From contig CAJQLB010000027.1 in the NCBI GenBank assembly GCA_905479065.1, positions 1 through 64,000 of the forward strand: DNA of 64,000 bases. Direction: 5' to 3'. This stretch comes from an uncultured Flavobacteriaceae bacterium. GTDB lineage: Bacteria; Bacteroidota; Bacteroidia; Flavobacteriales; Flavobacteriaceae. Positions 34,904 through 43,377 of the stretch are shown one piece after another. A model generated the notes under the pieces. The model searched no databases and had not been told where the DNA came from. It was given only the letters and a program-made list of their open reading frames with translations. Positions within the stretch are counted from its first letter, which is position 1, and every line of letters begins with the position of its first letter. The translations under genes were made by a program, and so were the position numbers.

Positions 34904-36603
34904 TGGTCTTCCTCTGTCAATTTTAAAAGTTCTATTGAACCCATTATTCTCTCAACAATATCATCAGAATAAGAATCTTCCTTTTTCCATTTCAATATCA
35001 CTTGTTGTAAAAGATAATCGGTTGTAAATCCTAAAATAATGTAATTAGCTTTAACCCTCTGGTCAGTGTTCTCAATTTTAAAGTCGGCCGTCCCAAATGT
35101 TTTTAATCCTTCCTGGCCATTCGGTGTAATAAACTGCTCATTTTTTGTAATAATATTCTGAACACCACTACTCTCAAACTGTTTTAATTGTTCCTCTACG
35201 GTGGCTAATAAATCAATGCTATTAGTGCTTTCTTCATCCGAGTTTAGTTGCTGATTTTGAGATGCATTTGGGTTGAATTTTGAACTTCTCACCTCAATTT
35301 CAAAAGTAGTATTTAAATTTCCATATTTAAAGGTGACCACCTTTTTTTGATTGTCTAATTCCTCCGAAACTAGAGAAGAATCTCTTACCAATGTTTTAGG
35401 AGTGGTCATTGTAACCCCAGGAGCTCCATACTCACTAGTAACCCACTCTTTCGCTTCCAAAAGTTGTTTACTTTGGTTACCCACAATAGTATCATTAACA
35501 TAAGTAAACCCAAAATATAATGACAAACCAACATAAACAGCAACCAGCAATAATAATGATGACACTACTGTTATCACGGTTCTTCGTTTTTTTCGTTTTT
35601 CAGCAAGTGCTTCTTGAAACTTTAGGTCTGCTAGCAATTCTTCCTCCGTAGGTTCCGGTAATGCTTGTCGTACTTGATCAAGCTCAGTATCAATGGTATT
35701 TCTATCAAGTTGAGCCAATGCAATATCTGGTTTTGATTTTGCGAATTTCACCAAATCGGCACGTTTTAAAATAGTTTCAATATTCTTGATGTCTTCTTTA
35801 CTGAGATCTATTTTATTTCCTTCTCTTAATAGCTTAATTCGATTAATAAGCTGATCAGTGGTGCTTTCGAGAGCGCGATCATATACTTTTTCATCTAAAT
35901 ACGTTCTAATAATTTGAGTTAAATCAGAATAATAAGCTTTAATTTCATTGTTTTGTAAATAGCTTGAATCATCTAAAACTTTCAATGCTAATTTAGCACG
36001 TTCGTAGGGGGGTAATAAAGCTGCTTTCTCCTCCTCTGTTAAAGGTTTTGATTTCCATATAAACCAATACAAAAGAAATACAACCAGACCCAAAAGCATT
36101 AACACCACTAAAAAATATAACCCCCAATTACTCGGACTTTTAGACACTTGTACGATGGGTTTGATATCGTATAAGCCTTGCTTCGTGGTATCAACAACAA
36201 TGTTGTTTACATCAACTTGAAGAGAATCTGTAAAAAATTCATAATCACCAATTACTACTTTTTGTCTGGGAATGGTGTAGGTCCCTGAATCAAATTGAGT
36301 GAGACCATATTCTTTTACAAGTCTAAATCTATCTTTCATTTTTGTAGCGATCACCTGATAGGACTCGATCATTTCAAGAGGCAAAAAAGTTTGGCCTTCA
36401 GGAAACACGACCAGGCTAGAAGTATCAACCTCAACTTCAATTTTATAAGACAGCTCTTGACCAATTTTAATTGACAGTGAGTCAATTTGAGCATCTATTT
36501 TTTGTGCAGATGCCCCGATAGAATGCCACAAAAAACAGATACAGAAAAAGACAAATCTGAAACTTTTATTATTTAAGGTGTTTAATCTTGTGTTACTATG
36601 CAT
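34900..36603 (-). CDS. Membrane protein of the Bat operon (unnamed)
   Basis: 567 residues: signal peptide (ending GASAQ, about 34), a beta-rich periplasmic segment (about 35-155), a membrane helix (about 162-182), a cytoplasmic-like helical part with YYSDLTQIIRTYLDEKVYDR (BatD-tail-like), a second helix (about 340-362) and a C-terminal domain (about 375-567) resembling a periplasmic ligand-binding module. The first half is reminiscent of DUF4381/BatD-like proteins found between the DUF58 and batA genes in Bacteroidetes. Two coupled overlaps tie it to batA. Role not established. Confidence 0.6.
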   Translation of the reverse strand: MHSNTRLNTLNNKSFRFVFFCICFLWHSIGASAQKIDAQIDSLSIKIGQELSYKIEVEVDTSSLVVFPEGQTFLPLEMIESYQVIATKMKDRFRLVKEYGLTQFDSGTYTIPRQKVVIGDYEFFTDSLQVDVNNIVVDTTKQGLYDIKPIVQVSKSPSNWGLYFLVVLMLLGLVVFLLYWFIWKSKPLTEEEKAALLPPYERAKLALKVLDDSSYLQNNEIKAYYSDLTQIIRTYLDEKVYDRALESTTDQLINRIKLLREGNKIDLSKEDIKNIETILKRADLVKFAKSKPDIALAQLDRNTIDTELDQVRQALPEPTEEELLADLKFQEALAEKRKKRRTVITVVSSLLLLVAVYVGLSLYFGFTYVNDTIVGNQSKQLLEAKEWVTSEYGAPGVTMTTPKTLVRDSSLVSEELDNQKKVVTFKYGNLNTTFEIEVRSSKFNPNASQNQQLNSDEESTNSIDLLATVEEQLKQFESSGVQNIITKNEQFITPNGQEGLKTFGTADFKIENTDQRVKANYIILGFTTDYLLQQVILKWKKEDSYSDDIVERIMGSIELLKLTEEDQ

Positions 36604-36611
36604 CTCCTTGA

Positions 36612-37478
36612 TTATCCTCTTCTTTTAAAATATCCTAGTAGTTTCTTTACATAACTTTCATCTACTCTGCAATCAATAACTCCAGCGCCAGATTTAGTAA
36701 AACTATCTTTATAATAAGCAACTCTATCCTCATAGAATTTTGCATAATTTGCTCGTACTTTCTTTGAACCTGTATGAACCAATAACTGCTTTCCGGTTTC
36801 TTCATCCTGCATTTGCACCATTCCTAAATTAGGGATGGCAACTTCATGCTTATCATAAATTCTAATCCCTGTGACGTCATGACGTTTAGAGGCAATTTTC
36901 AACGTATGTTGGTACTCATCAGTGATAAAATCACTTAATACAAAAACAATGGCCTTTTTCTTCATGACACTAGATAAGAACTTCAGTGCTTCAGCAAAAT
37001 TAGTACGCCTACTTTTAGGATTGAATTCGATTAATTCACGAATAATTCGCAATACATGAGATCTTCCTTTCTTCGGTGGAACATATAATTCAATGATATC
37101 GGAAAATAGTATCAATCCTATTTTATCATTGTTCTGAGTCGCTGAAAACGCTAAAGTTGCTGCAATTTCAGTAATGACTTCACTTTTAAATTGCTTCTCA
37201 GTACCAAAGAACTCAGATCCTGAAATATCAACCATAAGCATCATGGTTAATTCTCGTTCTTCTTCAAATACTTTTATATGCGGTTCATTAGTTCTTGCCG
37301 TGACATTCCAATCGATATTTCTAACATCATCCCCGTATTGATATTGACGTACCTCACTAAAAGTCATTCCTCGTCCTTTAAAGGTGGAATGATATTCTCC
37401 TCCAAATATGTGATCAGACAAACGCCTTGTCTTAATCTCAATTTTTCTTACTTTTTTTAGTAATTCTTTCGTATTCAT
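36612..37478 (-). CDS. DUF58 (VWA-like) protein of the MoxR/Bat system
   Basis: 288 residues from ATG 37478 (the frame starts 9 bp earlier at TTG, rejected). The DUF58 signature GRGMTFSEVRQYQYGDDVRNIDW is present near residue 35, then a VWA-like fold (MLMVDISGSEFFG, about 90-105; VFVLSDFITDEY, about 180). DUF58 proteins accompany MoxR ATPases. It has no membrane helix. It sits between moxR and the 567-residue membrane protein gene with short spacers. Confidence 0.9.
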   Translation of the reverse strand: MNTKELLKKVRKIEIKTRRLSDHIFGGEYHSTFKGRGMTFSEVRQYQYGDDVRNIDWNVTARTNEPHIKVFEEERELTMMLMVDISGSEFFGTEKQFKSEVITEIAATLAFSATQNNDKIGLILFSDIIELYVPPKKGRSHVLRIIRELIEFNPKSRRTNFAEALKFLSSVMKKKAIVFVLSDFITDEYQHTLKIASKRHDVTGIRIYDKHEVAIPNLGMVQMQDEETGKQLLVHTGSKKVRANYAKFYEDRVAYYKDSFTKSGAGVIDCRVDESYVKKLLGYFKRRG

Positions 37479-37536
37479 GGTATTCAATCAACAATAATCA
37501 GCGAACATTCAATTCTCCGTGACAAAAGACAAGCTG

Positions 37537-38538
37537 TTAAGGCACCTCAATTTTATTGATAATTTTATTGATGATGTCTTCAGAAGAGACGTCTTCGGCT
37601 TCTGCCTCATATGTAATTCCAATTCTGTGACGAAGTACATCGTGAACCACCGCACGAACATCTTCTGGTATGACGTAACCTCTGCGCTTTATAAAGGCAT
37701 AACATTTTGCTGCTGTAGCCAAATTAATACTCCCTCTTGGAGAGGCGCCAAAAGAAATTAATGGTTTTAAATCTGAAAGTTCATACTTCTCAGGATAACG
37801 GGTTGCAAAAATAATATCTAAGATGTACTTTTCAATTTTCTCATCCATATATACCTCTCTAACCGCATGTTGCGCTTTGATAATTTGTTTCACAGAAACC
37901 ACTGGATTCACCTGCTCGAAAGCTCCTTTCAAATTGGCTCTTACAATTAATTGTTCGTCAGACATCTTTGGATAATCTATGACTGTTTTAAGCATAAATC
38001 GATCGACCTGTGCTTCTGGCAATGGATAAGTTCCTTCTTGTTCTACCGGGTTTTGTGTAGCCATCACCAAGAAAGGTTTATCTAAAATAAACGTCTCATC
38101 TCCGATGGTTACTTGCTTTTCTTGCATAGCTTCTAACAAAGCAGACTGTACTTTAGCAGGTGCTCTATTAATCTCATCTGCCAAAACAAAATTTGCAAAC
38201 ACTGGTCCTTTTTTTATGGTAAAGTCATTCTCCTTAATATTATAAATCAGCGTCCCTACCACGTCTGCAGGCAACAAATCTGGAGTAAATTGAATTCTGT
38301 TAAAACTGGCGTCAACTGCTTTAGACAAGGTGTTGATTGCTAATGTTTTCGCAAGGCCTGGAACACCTTCTAATAAAATATGCCCTTGACCCAAAAGACC
38401 AATAAGAAGACGTTCAATCATGTGTTTTTGACCCACAATAACCTTATTCATTTCAAGGGTCAACAAATCAACAAAAGCGCTTTCTTTCTCAATTTTCTCA
38501 CTAATTGCTTTAATATCAATTGTTCCTGTTTCTTCCAT
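37537..38538 (-). CDS. MoxR-family AAA+ ATPase
   Basis: 333 residues. Walker A LLEGVPGLAKTLAINTL, Walker B VLADEINRAPAKVQSALLEAM, sensor 1 LVMATQNPVEQEGTYPLPEAQ, and the sensor 2 region FGASPRGSINLATAAK. MoxR ATPases act as chaperones for VWA proteins; here the partners are DUF58, BatA and BatB downstream. It is the first gene of the operon. An 11-bp-arm inverted repeat lies 37 bp upstream. Confidence 0.92.
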   Translation of the reverse strand: MEETGTIDIKAISEKIEKESAFVDLLTLEMNKVIVGQKHMIERLLIGLLGQGHILLEGVPGLAKTLAINTLSKAVDASFNRIQFTPDLLPADVVGTLIYNIKENDFTIKKGPVFANFVLADEINRAPAKVQSALLEAMQEKQVTIGDETFILDKPFLVMATQNPVEQEGTYPLPEAQVDRFMLKTVIDYPKMSDEQLIVRANLKGAFEQVNPVVSVKQIIKAQHAVREVYMDEKIEKYILDIIFATRYPEKYELSDLKPLISFGASPRGSINLATAAKCYAFIKRRGYVIPEDVRAVVHDVLRHRIGITYEAEAEDVSSEDIINKIINKIEVP

Positions 38539-38574
38539 TATAATTTAATTTTTTGAAGCGTAAATATCACTTAC

Positions 38575-38604
38575 ATATTTTAACATCGCAAATTGTTAAA
38601 ATAT
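38575..38604. repeat. Inverted repeat between moxR and the aldo/keto reductase gene
   Basis: ATATTTTAACA and TGTTAAAATAT form perfect 11-bp arms separated by TCGCAAAT. There is no T tract, and it is placed between two divergent genes, so it may be an operator or an RNA hairpin in the moxR leader. A second small hairpin (AGCTTT-CGT-AAAGCT) lies at 38640-38654. Confidence 0.5.
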
Positions 38605-38687
38605 TTGATGACCTACTGTTAATAATTGGTTAAAAAATAAGCTTTCGTAAAGCTATTTTACAGTTTTCTTTTCTATTTTTAAGAGGA

Positions 38688-38695
38688 CAAATCTA
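38688..38695 (-). promoter_or_regulatory. Possible -7 box of the moxR-bat operon
   Basis: TAGATTTG on the minus strand, 150 bp before the moxR ATG. It would give a leader of roughly 140 nt containing both hairpins. No -33 TTG lies at the right distance. Confidence 0.3.
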
Positions 38696-38702
38696 CAGGC
38701 AC

Positions 38703-39575
38703 ATGTCAAAAACTCTATTTTCAAAAATTATCGCTGGGACCATGAACTGGGGTCAATGGTCTAAATCATTTAATACGAAAGAGATAGCTTCCATGATTGT
38801 TACCTGTATTAATCATGATATTACTACTTTTGATCATGCCGATATTTATGGTAGCTACACCACAGAATCAGATTTTGGAACTGCGTTTAAACACAGTGGT
38901 ATTTCAAGACAAAAACTTCAATTGATATCCAAATGTGGTATTGCCCATGTCAGCCCAAACAGACCTCACAACCTGAAGCATTATAATTACCGTAAAAAGT
39001 ATATTATTACTTCTGTTGAAACCTCATTAAAAAATCTAAAAACAGATTATTTAGATGCGCTCCTTTTACACAGACCTAGCCCATTAATGAACCCTCACGA
39101 AGTTATGGAAGCTGTCGCTAAATTAGGACAAGAAGGCAAAATTAAAGCCTTTGGAGTTTCAAATTTCACCCCTTCACAAGTAACGCTTATTGCTAGTGAA
39201 GTCCCTATTGAAATAAATCAAATTGAGTTTTCTGTAACCGAGTACAGTGCCTTACATAATGGTGCTTTAGATCAAATGATTGTTGATAATATCACGCCCA
39301 TGGCTTGGTCTCCACTCGGTGCTGTATTTAAGAGCTCAACAGCTCAGACTAAAAGAGTTCATAAATGTCTTGACGTTTTAACCTCCAAATACAATGTCAC
39401 AAAAGATCAATTATTATTAGCATGGATTTTAAAACATCCTGCACAAATTCATCCAGTCATTGGAACCACCACTAAAGAAAGAGTAATCGCTGCCAATAAT
39501 GCCACAACAATTGAACTTGAACTAGAAGATTGGTTTGCATTATTGATAGCAAGTCAAGGGCATAAAGTCCCTTAA
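38703..39575 (+). CDS. Aldo/keto reductase
   Basis: 290 residues of a TIM-barrel NAD(P)H-dependent oxidoreductase. Catalytic-tetrad elements: Asp and Tyr in TFDHADIYGSY, Lys in LISKCGI, and the barrel segment DALLLHRPSPLMNP with its His; then GKIKAFGVSNFTPSQV. This resembles the YdhF-like subfamily. The substrate is unknown. The SDR gene follows after 11 bp, so the two form a pair of oxidoreductases, followed by an AlbA_2 gene. Confidence 0.88.
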   Translation: MSKTLFSKIIAGTMNWGQWSKSFNTKEIASMIVTCINHDITTFDHADIYGSYTTESDFGTAFKHSGISRQKLQLISKCGIAHVSPNRPHNLKHYNYRKKYIITSVETSLKNLKTDYLDALLLHRPSPLMNPHEVMEAVAKLGQEGKIKAFGVSNFTPSQVTLIASEVPIEINQIEFSVTEYSALHNGALDQMIVDNITPMAWSPLGAVFKSSTAQTKRVHKCLDVLTSKYNVTKDQLLLAWILKHPAQIHPVIGTTTKERVIAANNATTIELELEDWFALLIASQGHKVP

Positions 39576-39586
39576 AACTAAAAACA

Positions 39587-40342
39587 ATGAACAATACAAA
39601 AACAGCACTAATTACAGGAGCTACGAGTGGTATCGGTCAAGCCACAGCACGTATATTCGCACGACACGGCATACAATTAATTATCTGTGGAAGGCGTCAA
39701 GAGCGTCTAGACGCCTTATCGAAAGAACTTTCAGAACTTACAACTGTGACATCTTTAAAGTTTGATGTACGCGACAAATATGAAGTTTTTAAAGCCATAG
39801 GATCGTTATCAACTTCTTTTCAACATATTGACATCTTAATAAATAATGCTGGAAATGCACATGGCTTAGATTTTATTCAAGACGGCAGTTTAGAAGATTG
39901 GGATGCCATGATGGATATCAACGTCAAAGGGCTACTTTACGTGAGTAAAGCAATCATCCCTCAAATGACCAAACGACAGTCTGGTCACATTGTCAATATC
40001 GGTTCTTCAGCAGGGAAGGAAGTTTATCCAAAAGGTAATGTCTATTGTGCTAGTAAGCACGCAGTTATTGCAATTACAGATGGTATGCGTATCGATTTAA
40101 ATCCATTTGGCATTAAAGTAACAGCAATTAATCCGGGCTTGGTTGAAACAGAATTTTCAGAGGTTCGTTTTAAAGGAGACCCTAAAGCAAAACAAGTTTA
40201 CAAAGGCTACAAGGCCCTTCAAGCCATCGATATAGCAGAAATAATTCATTTCGCCATTACGCGACCGGCTCATGTCGCTATTGCAGATCTCTTGGTTTTT
40301 CCAACAGCCCAGGCTAATAGTATTACGGTGAAAAAAAATTAA
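39587..40342 (+). CDS. Short-chain dehydrogenase/reductase (SDR)
   Basis: 251 residues. N-terminal TGATSGIGQATARIFA (TGxxxGxG), NNAG in INNAGNAHGLDF, the catalytic Ser-Tyr-Lys in IGSSAGKEVYPKGNVYCASKHA (Ser, then YCASK), and the NPGLVETEFSEVRF loop. It matches the YdfG/serine 3-dehydrogenase-like subgroup that oxidises 3-hydroxy acids such as L-serine or 3-hydroxypropionate. Co-transcribed with the aldo/keto reductase gene. Confidence 0.9.
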   Translation: MNNTKTALITGATSGIGQATARIFARHGIQLIICGRRQERLDALSKELSELTTVTSLKFDVRDKYEVFKAIGSLSTSFQHIDILINNAGNAHGLDFIQDGSLEDWDAMMDINVKGLLYVSKAIIPQMTKRQSGHIVNIGSSAGKEVYPKGNVYCASKHAVIAITDGMRIDLNPFGIKVTAINPGLVETEFSEVRFKGDPKAKQVYKGYKALQAIDIAEIIHFAITRPAHVAIADLLVFPTAQANSITVKKN

Positions 40343-40373
40343 GTTGACCTATTTTGATTAGCGAAAAGAACTT

Positions 40374-41507
40374 ATGATAAATAAACGCCTACTCATCAAA
40401 CACTTACTTGCTCATAATGATGAGAACAGCTTCTATGATAAAAAAAGAAAAATAACCTTAAGCTACAAAGAAGGTAAAGCCAAATTTTTAAAGCATATTT
40501 GTGCCTTATCAAATAGCAATCCTAACAATAATTCTTATATCATTATTGGTGTTGACGATGAGGACAATCACATTGTTGGTGTTGATTTTTTTGACGATAG
40601 TAAAATTCAAAATTTAATCAATGCTTACTTAGAACATCCTCCTGTTGTTAACTATGAAAACATCCCATTCCCTCACCTTTCTAATGATAAGGTCGTTGGT
40701 TTAGTGACCATTAGAGCCATCAATAAGATCACTTCCTTAAGGCGCAATATTTGGAAATATCAAGCCCATTCAGTCTTTTTTAGAGAGGGTAGTATGAGCA
40801 TGCCAAACAACAAACAACTTGATTTGAAAGATACCAATTCAAGTACTGTTTCCGCGATTGAAAATCATGCACAAAACAATATAGAACACACCTTAGATGG
40901 GGTGTTTGATTTCTTAAAATCACGCCAAGACTTTGCGCCACAATACAAAGTATTTAAAGAATATTTTGTGCTTTGCTGGTCAGGCCTAGAAAAAAAAAAT
41001 AAACATCAAAATTACTATTCCCGTGTTGATATTGCCCTTATTAATGAACAGGTTCGGCTATTTTTTTCAACCCTTGATGAAGTCACAATTACCTATGATG
41101 ACAACACCTTTAGCATCATAGAATATGTGAACCTTGGGTTACAAGGAGCAAACAAATATTGCCAACTTGAAGAAACTTTAATCAATTTTAATAACAACGC
41201 TTCTTATACTATAAAGACCAAATTACTCTTCATCCCACCACAGTATGACAAAAAGATATTACATCACGTATACAACAGCAATAACGCACTCCTTGAGCAA
41301 CTAAAAATCGATGCTCCTTTGAACAACCATCAAGAATTTGATTTAAAGAATTTACCCGTCACCTATTTAATATGCCATCTTCACGGCTTTGACGACGCTA
41401 TTAGCAAACTTGAAATAGCAAAACCTTTTCTAAAAAAATACAGTTTAGAGGTTTACCAATTATACAAAGAAGCCACGAGGATTTTACGTAAAATTAAATA
41501 CAGTTAA
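40374..41507 (+). CDS. AlbA_2/Schlafen-type nucleic-acid-binding protein
   Basis: 377 residues. The first ~140 residues form an AlbA_2 domain (LSNSNPNNNSYIIIGVDDEDN, then VVGLVTIRAI and FFREGSMSMPN), a fold found in Schlafen proteins and in bacterial ATP-binding/DNA-binding regulators. The rest (about 175-377) is a helical region without a recognised domain. It lies 31 bp after the SDR gene and ends before a terminator, so it closes this three-gene unit. Function unknown; a regulatory or RNA-related role is inference. Confidence 0.72.
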   Translation: MINKRLLIKHLLAHNDENSFYDKKRKITLSYKEGKAKFLKHICALSNSNPNNNSYIIIGVDDEDNHIVGVDFFDDSKIQNLINAYLEHPPVVNYENIPFPHLSNDKVVGLVTIRAINKITSLRRNIWKYQAHSVFFREGSMSMPNNKQLDLKDTNSSTVSAIENHAQNNIEHTLDGVFDFLKSRQDFAPQYKVFKEYFVLCWSGLEKKNKHQNYYSRVDIALINEQVRLFFSTLDEVTITYDDNTFSIIEYVNLGLQGANKYCQLEETLINFNNNASYTIKTKLLFIPPQYDKKILHHVYNSNNALLEQLKIDAPLNNHQEFDLKNLPVTYLICHLHGFDDAISKLEIAKPFLKKYSLEVYQLYKEATRILRKIKYS

Positions 41508-41516
41508 GTTTAAAAA

Positions 41517-41543
41517 AAACCGTTTCCCGAAAGAAACGGCTTT
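41517..41543 (+). terminator. Intrinsic terminator after the AlbA_2 gene
   Basis: CCGTTTC/GAAACGG, 7-bp stem, flanked by A7 and a short CTTT tail. It lies 10 bp after the stop. Confidence 0.65.
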
Positions 41544-41759
41544 GACTGCTTTCTAAAACAACTATTTAAATGATGGTTAATCAAGATAAACCAATATAAG
41601 AACGCGACTATTTATACAGTCTTTGAAATTATGTATTACTTTTCAAAGCCTTCCGCGATATGTAAAAGATAAAATTTTATCGTATGAAAATAATTCATCA
41701 TGGTTTTTACACTCTATAAAGAACTGAATTAAAAATTAAAAAAAGTAATTTAAAAAGTC

Positions 41760-41860
41760 ATACCGTAGTTTCCCGCAATGACAACTTACTCGTAATAAGA
41801 GTATTAAATTATGTGCAAACAATGGTAAATCAATACCATAACTATGAGAAACTACGGTAT
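41760..41860. repeat. Branched inverted repeat element (13-bp arms)
   Basis: Perfect 13-bp arms ATACCGTAGTTTC (41760-41772) and GAAACTACGGTAT (41848-41860) enclose two smaller hairpins: TACTC/GAGTA (41787-41803) and ATGGTA/TACCAT (41822-41839). The right arm abuts the -33 element of the next gene. It may be a regulator-binding site, a structured leader or a small MITE-like element; no flanking direct repeats are obvious. Confidence 0.6.
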
Positions 41861-41888
41861 TTGGTAATTACAACTGCTATTAATTTTG
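41860..41888 (+). promoter_or_regulatory. Promoter of the membrane regulator gene
   Basis: TTTG (41860-41863), 17 bp, TAATTTTG (41881-41888). The -7 box is an exact match; the spacer is 2 bp short of the usual 19. The -33 element overlaps the last base of the inverted repeat arm, so a protein bound there could control access. Confidence 0.5.
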
Positions 41889-41922
41889 AATTGTTTATTA
41901 TTGCCTTAATTCATCCAAAAAA

Positions 41923-43299
41923 ATGAGAAAAATAGTAATTTTATTATTGTATTTATCAAGTTTTTTATCATTCTCACAAATGGAGAGTGGACTAAGAGAT
42001 ACTAAAAAATTTGGTTTTTGGGATAATCAAAATAGTGAACCTGTAATTATTTTAAATGATTCCACAATATACATAGGTCTTGAAAAAAGTAAATTATTTT
42101 TTGAACCACTAGACTTAGATGACTCCAAATTGAATGAATTAATCCCCTTGACTGTAAAAGATACGACTTATTTGGTAGAGCAAAGTGGAGGTGTCGTAGT
42201 TAAGTACATTGATCGTACTTTTACCCGAATTGATAAATCATTCACTCACCACAACCAATATAACAGTATTCCCTTTGTATTTAATGACGAAATCTACCTG
42301 CTTGGAGGAAGTGGGCTATTTATTCATAAAAATATTTTAATTCGTTATGATTTTCAAGAAAAAGAATGGTTTCGCACACCTACTTTTGGTGATATTCCTA
42401 ATATTATTAGGGGTCACTACCTGCACATAAAAATTAACAATGATCTTTATTTAGTGGCTTCTGAAGGTAATTCTGCATATATGGAGGGTGTGAAAGATGA
42501 CAGCTGGTTTGTCTATCGAATGAATTTAACTTCTATGAATTTTTTTAAATTAGGTCGTCTTAATATCGAACTTTATAATATTGCTCGCTACACCCACAGA
42601 AATTTATTTACTGATAAATTAATTAGTAGGACTCCTACTCCCTATTTAAATATATATGACTTTAAGAATAATAACTATGCTACGATAGATAATAATAACA
42701 TTCCTGTATTTCGGGAAGACACCAATATTATACATATTGAGGAGAATACCATGTTAGCCATCCAACAAAAAAGGAGTATTGCTAAAGATAATTTATATTA
42801 CAAATATTTTGATAGTGACATATACATTCAAAATAGTGAAAAACACCCTATTTATATTGAAAATAATGCGGTATTATATTATAACATAGGGGCTAGTTTG
42901 GCTATTATTATATTACTTTTATTTTTGGGCCACCTTCTCAAAAAATGGCACAAAAACTTCAATCTCGTTACTCTCAACACTAAAACAAAAACAATAAAAT
43001 ATAAAGGCAACTACATTACTAAATTTGATGGTGTTGAATTAGATTTATTAATCAAAATTGCCAACACCAAAGGTGAATATATCTCTTACACTGAATTATT
43101 AGACCTTTTTAAACCACATTCAGACAGTTACGAAACTTTACGAAAAAAGAGAAAACAACTGATGAGGACACTTTCTGAAAAATTTAAAGGTCTCTTAAAT
43201 AATTACCATACGGATATTTTTATTTATCACTCAGACCCCATGGATAAACGTGCACGACTTATAAAACTTAACGAAGATATCATCAAAATTATAAGTTGA
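41923..43299 (+). CDS. Membrane one-component regulator: periplasmic sensor, TM, winged-helix-like domain
   Basis: 458 residues. Signal-like N-terminus (about 1-19), a beta-rich periplasmic segment (about 20-320) with Kelch-like spacing (FVFNDEIYLLGGSGLFIHKN, YLVASEGNSAYMEG), one membrane helix (about 322-342, IGASLAIIILLLFLGHLLKK), then a cytoplasmic domain (about 360-458) that reads as an OmpR-type winged helix: a strand pair, the helix FDGVELDLLIKIANTKGEY, LLDLFKPHSDSYETLRKKRK as recognition helix region, and a final wing. The topology is the reverse of ToxR (DNA-binding domain at the C-terminus). There is no kinase or receiver. Likely signal: a periplasmic ligand. Identity of domains is by eye and should be treated as probable. 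Confidence 0.6.
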   Translation: MRKIVILLLYLSSFLSFSQMESGLRDTKKFGFWDNQNSEPVIILNDSTIYIGLEKSKLFFEPLDLDDSKLNELIPLTVKDTTYLVEQSGGVVVKYIDRTFTRIDKSFTHHNQYNSIPFVFNDEIYLLGGSGLFIHKNILIRYDFQEKEWFRTPTFGDIPNIIRGHYLHIKINNDLYLVASEGNSAYMEGVKDDSWFVYRMNLTSMNFFKLGRLNIELYNIARYTHRNLFTDKLISRTPTPYLNIYDFKNNNYATIDNNNIPVFREDTNIIHIEENTMLAIQQKRSIAKDNLYYKYFDSDIYIQNSEKHPIYIENNAVLYYNIGASLAIIILLLFLGHLLKKWHKNFNLVTLNTKTKTIKYKGNYITKFDGVELDLLIKIANTKGEYISYTELLDLFKPHSDSYETLRKKRKQLMRTLSEKFKGLLNNYHTDIFIYHSDPMDKRARLIKLNEDIIKIIS

Positions 43300-43327
43300 G
43301 ATATCTTCTTTTAAATGTTATATTCAC

Positions 43328-43364
43328 AAAAAAATGCCACATCAAAGATGTGGCATTTTTTTTT
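43328..43364. terminator. Strong bidirectional terminator
   Basis: Stem of AAAAAATGCCACATC with GATGTGGCATTTTTT (15-16 bp) and a 3-nt loop, ending in T9 on the plus strand and a T run on the minus strand. It serves the regulator gene (+) and the dehydrogenase gene (-). Confidence 0.92.
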
Positions 43365-43377
43365 ACAATTAAGTTTA

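Larger units (their letters stand above)
41544..41922. other. Intergenic region with structured repeat and regulator promoter
   Basis: About 380 bp without a gene. Contents: a 14-bp palindrome GATAAAATTTTATC (41668-41681), the branched inverted repeat at 41760-41860 and a promoter at 41860-41888, described separately. The rest is AT-rich with stops in all frames. Confidence 0.6.
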
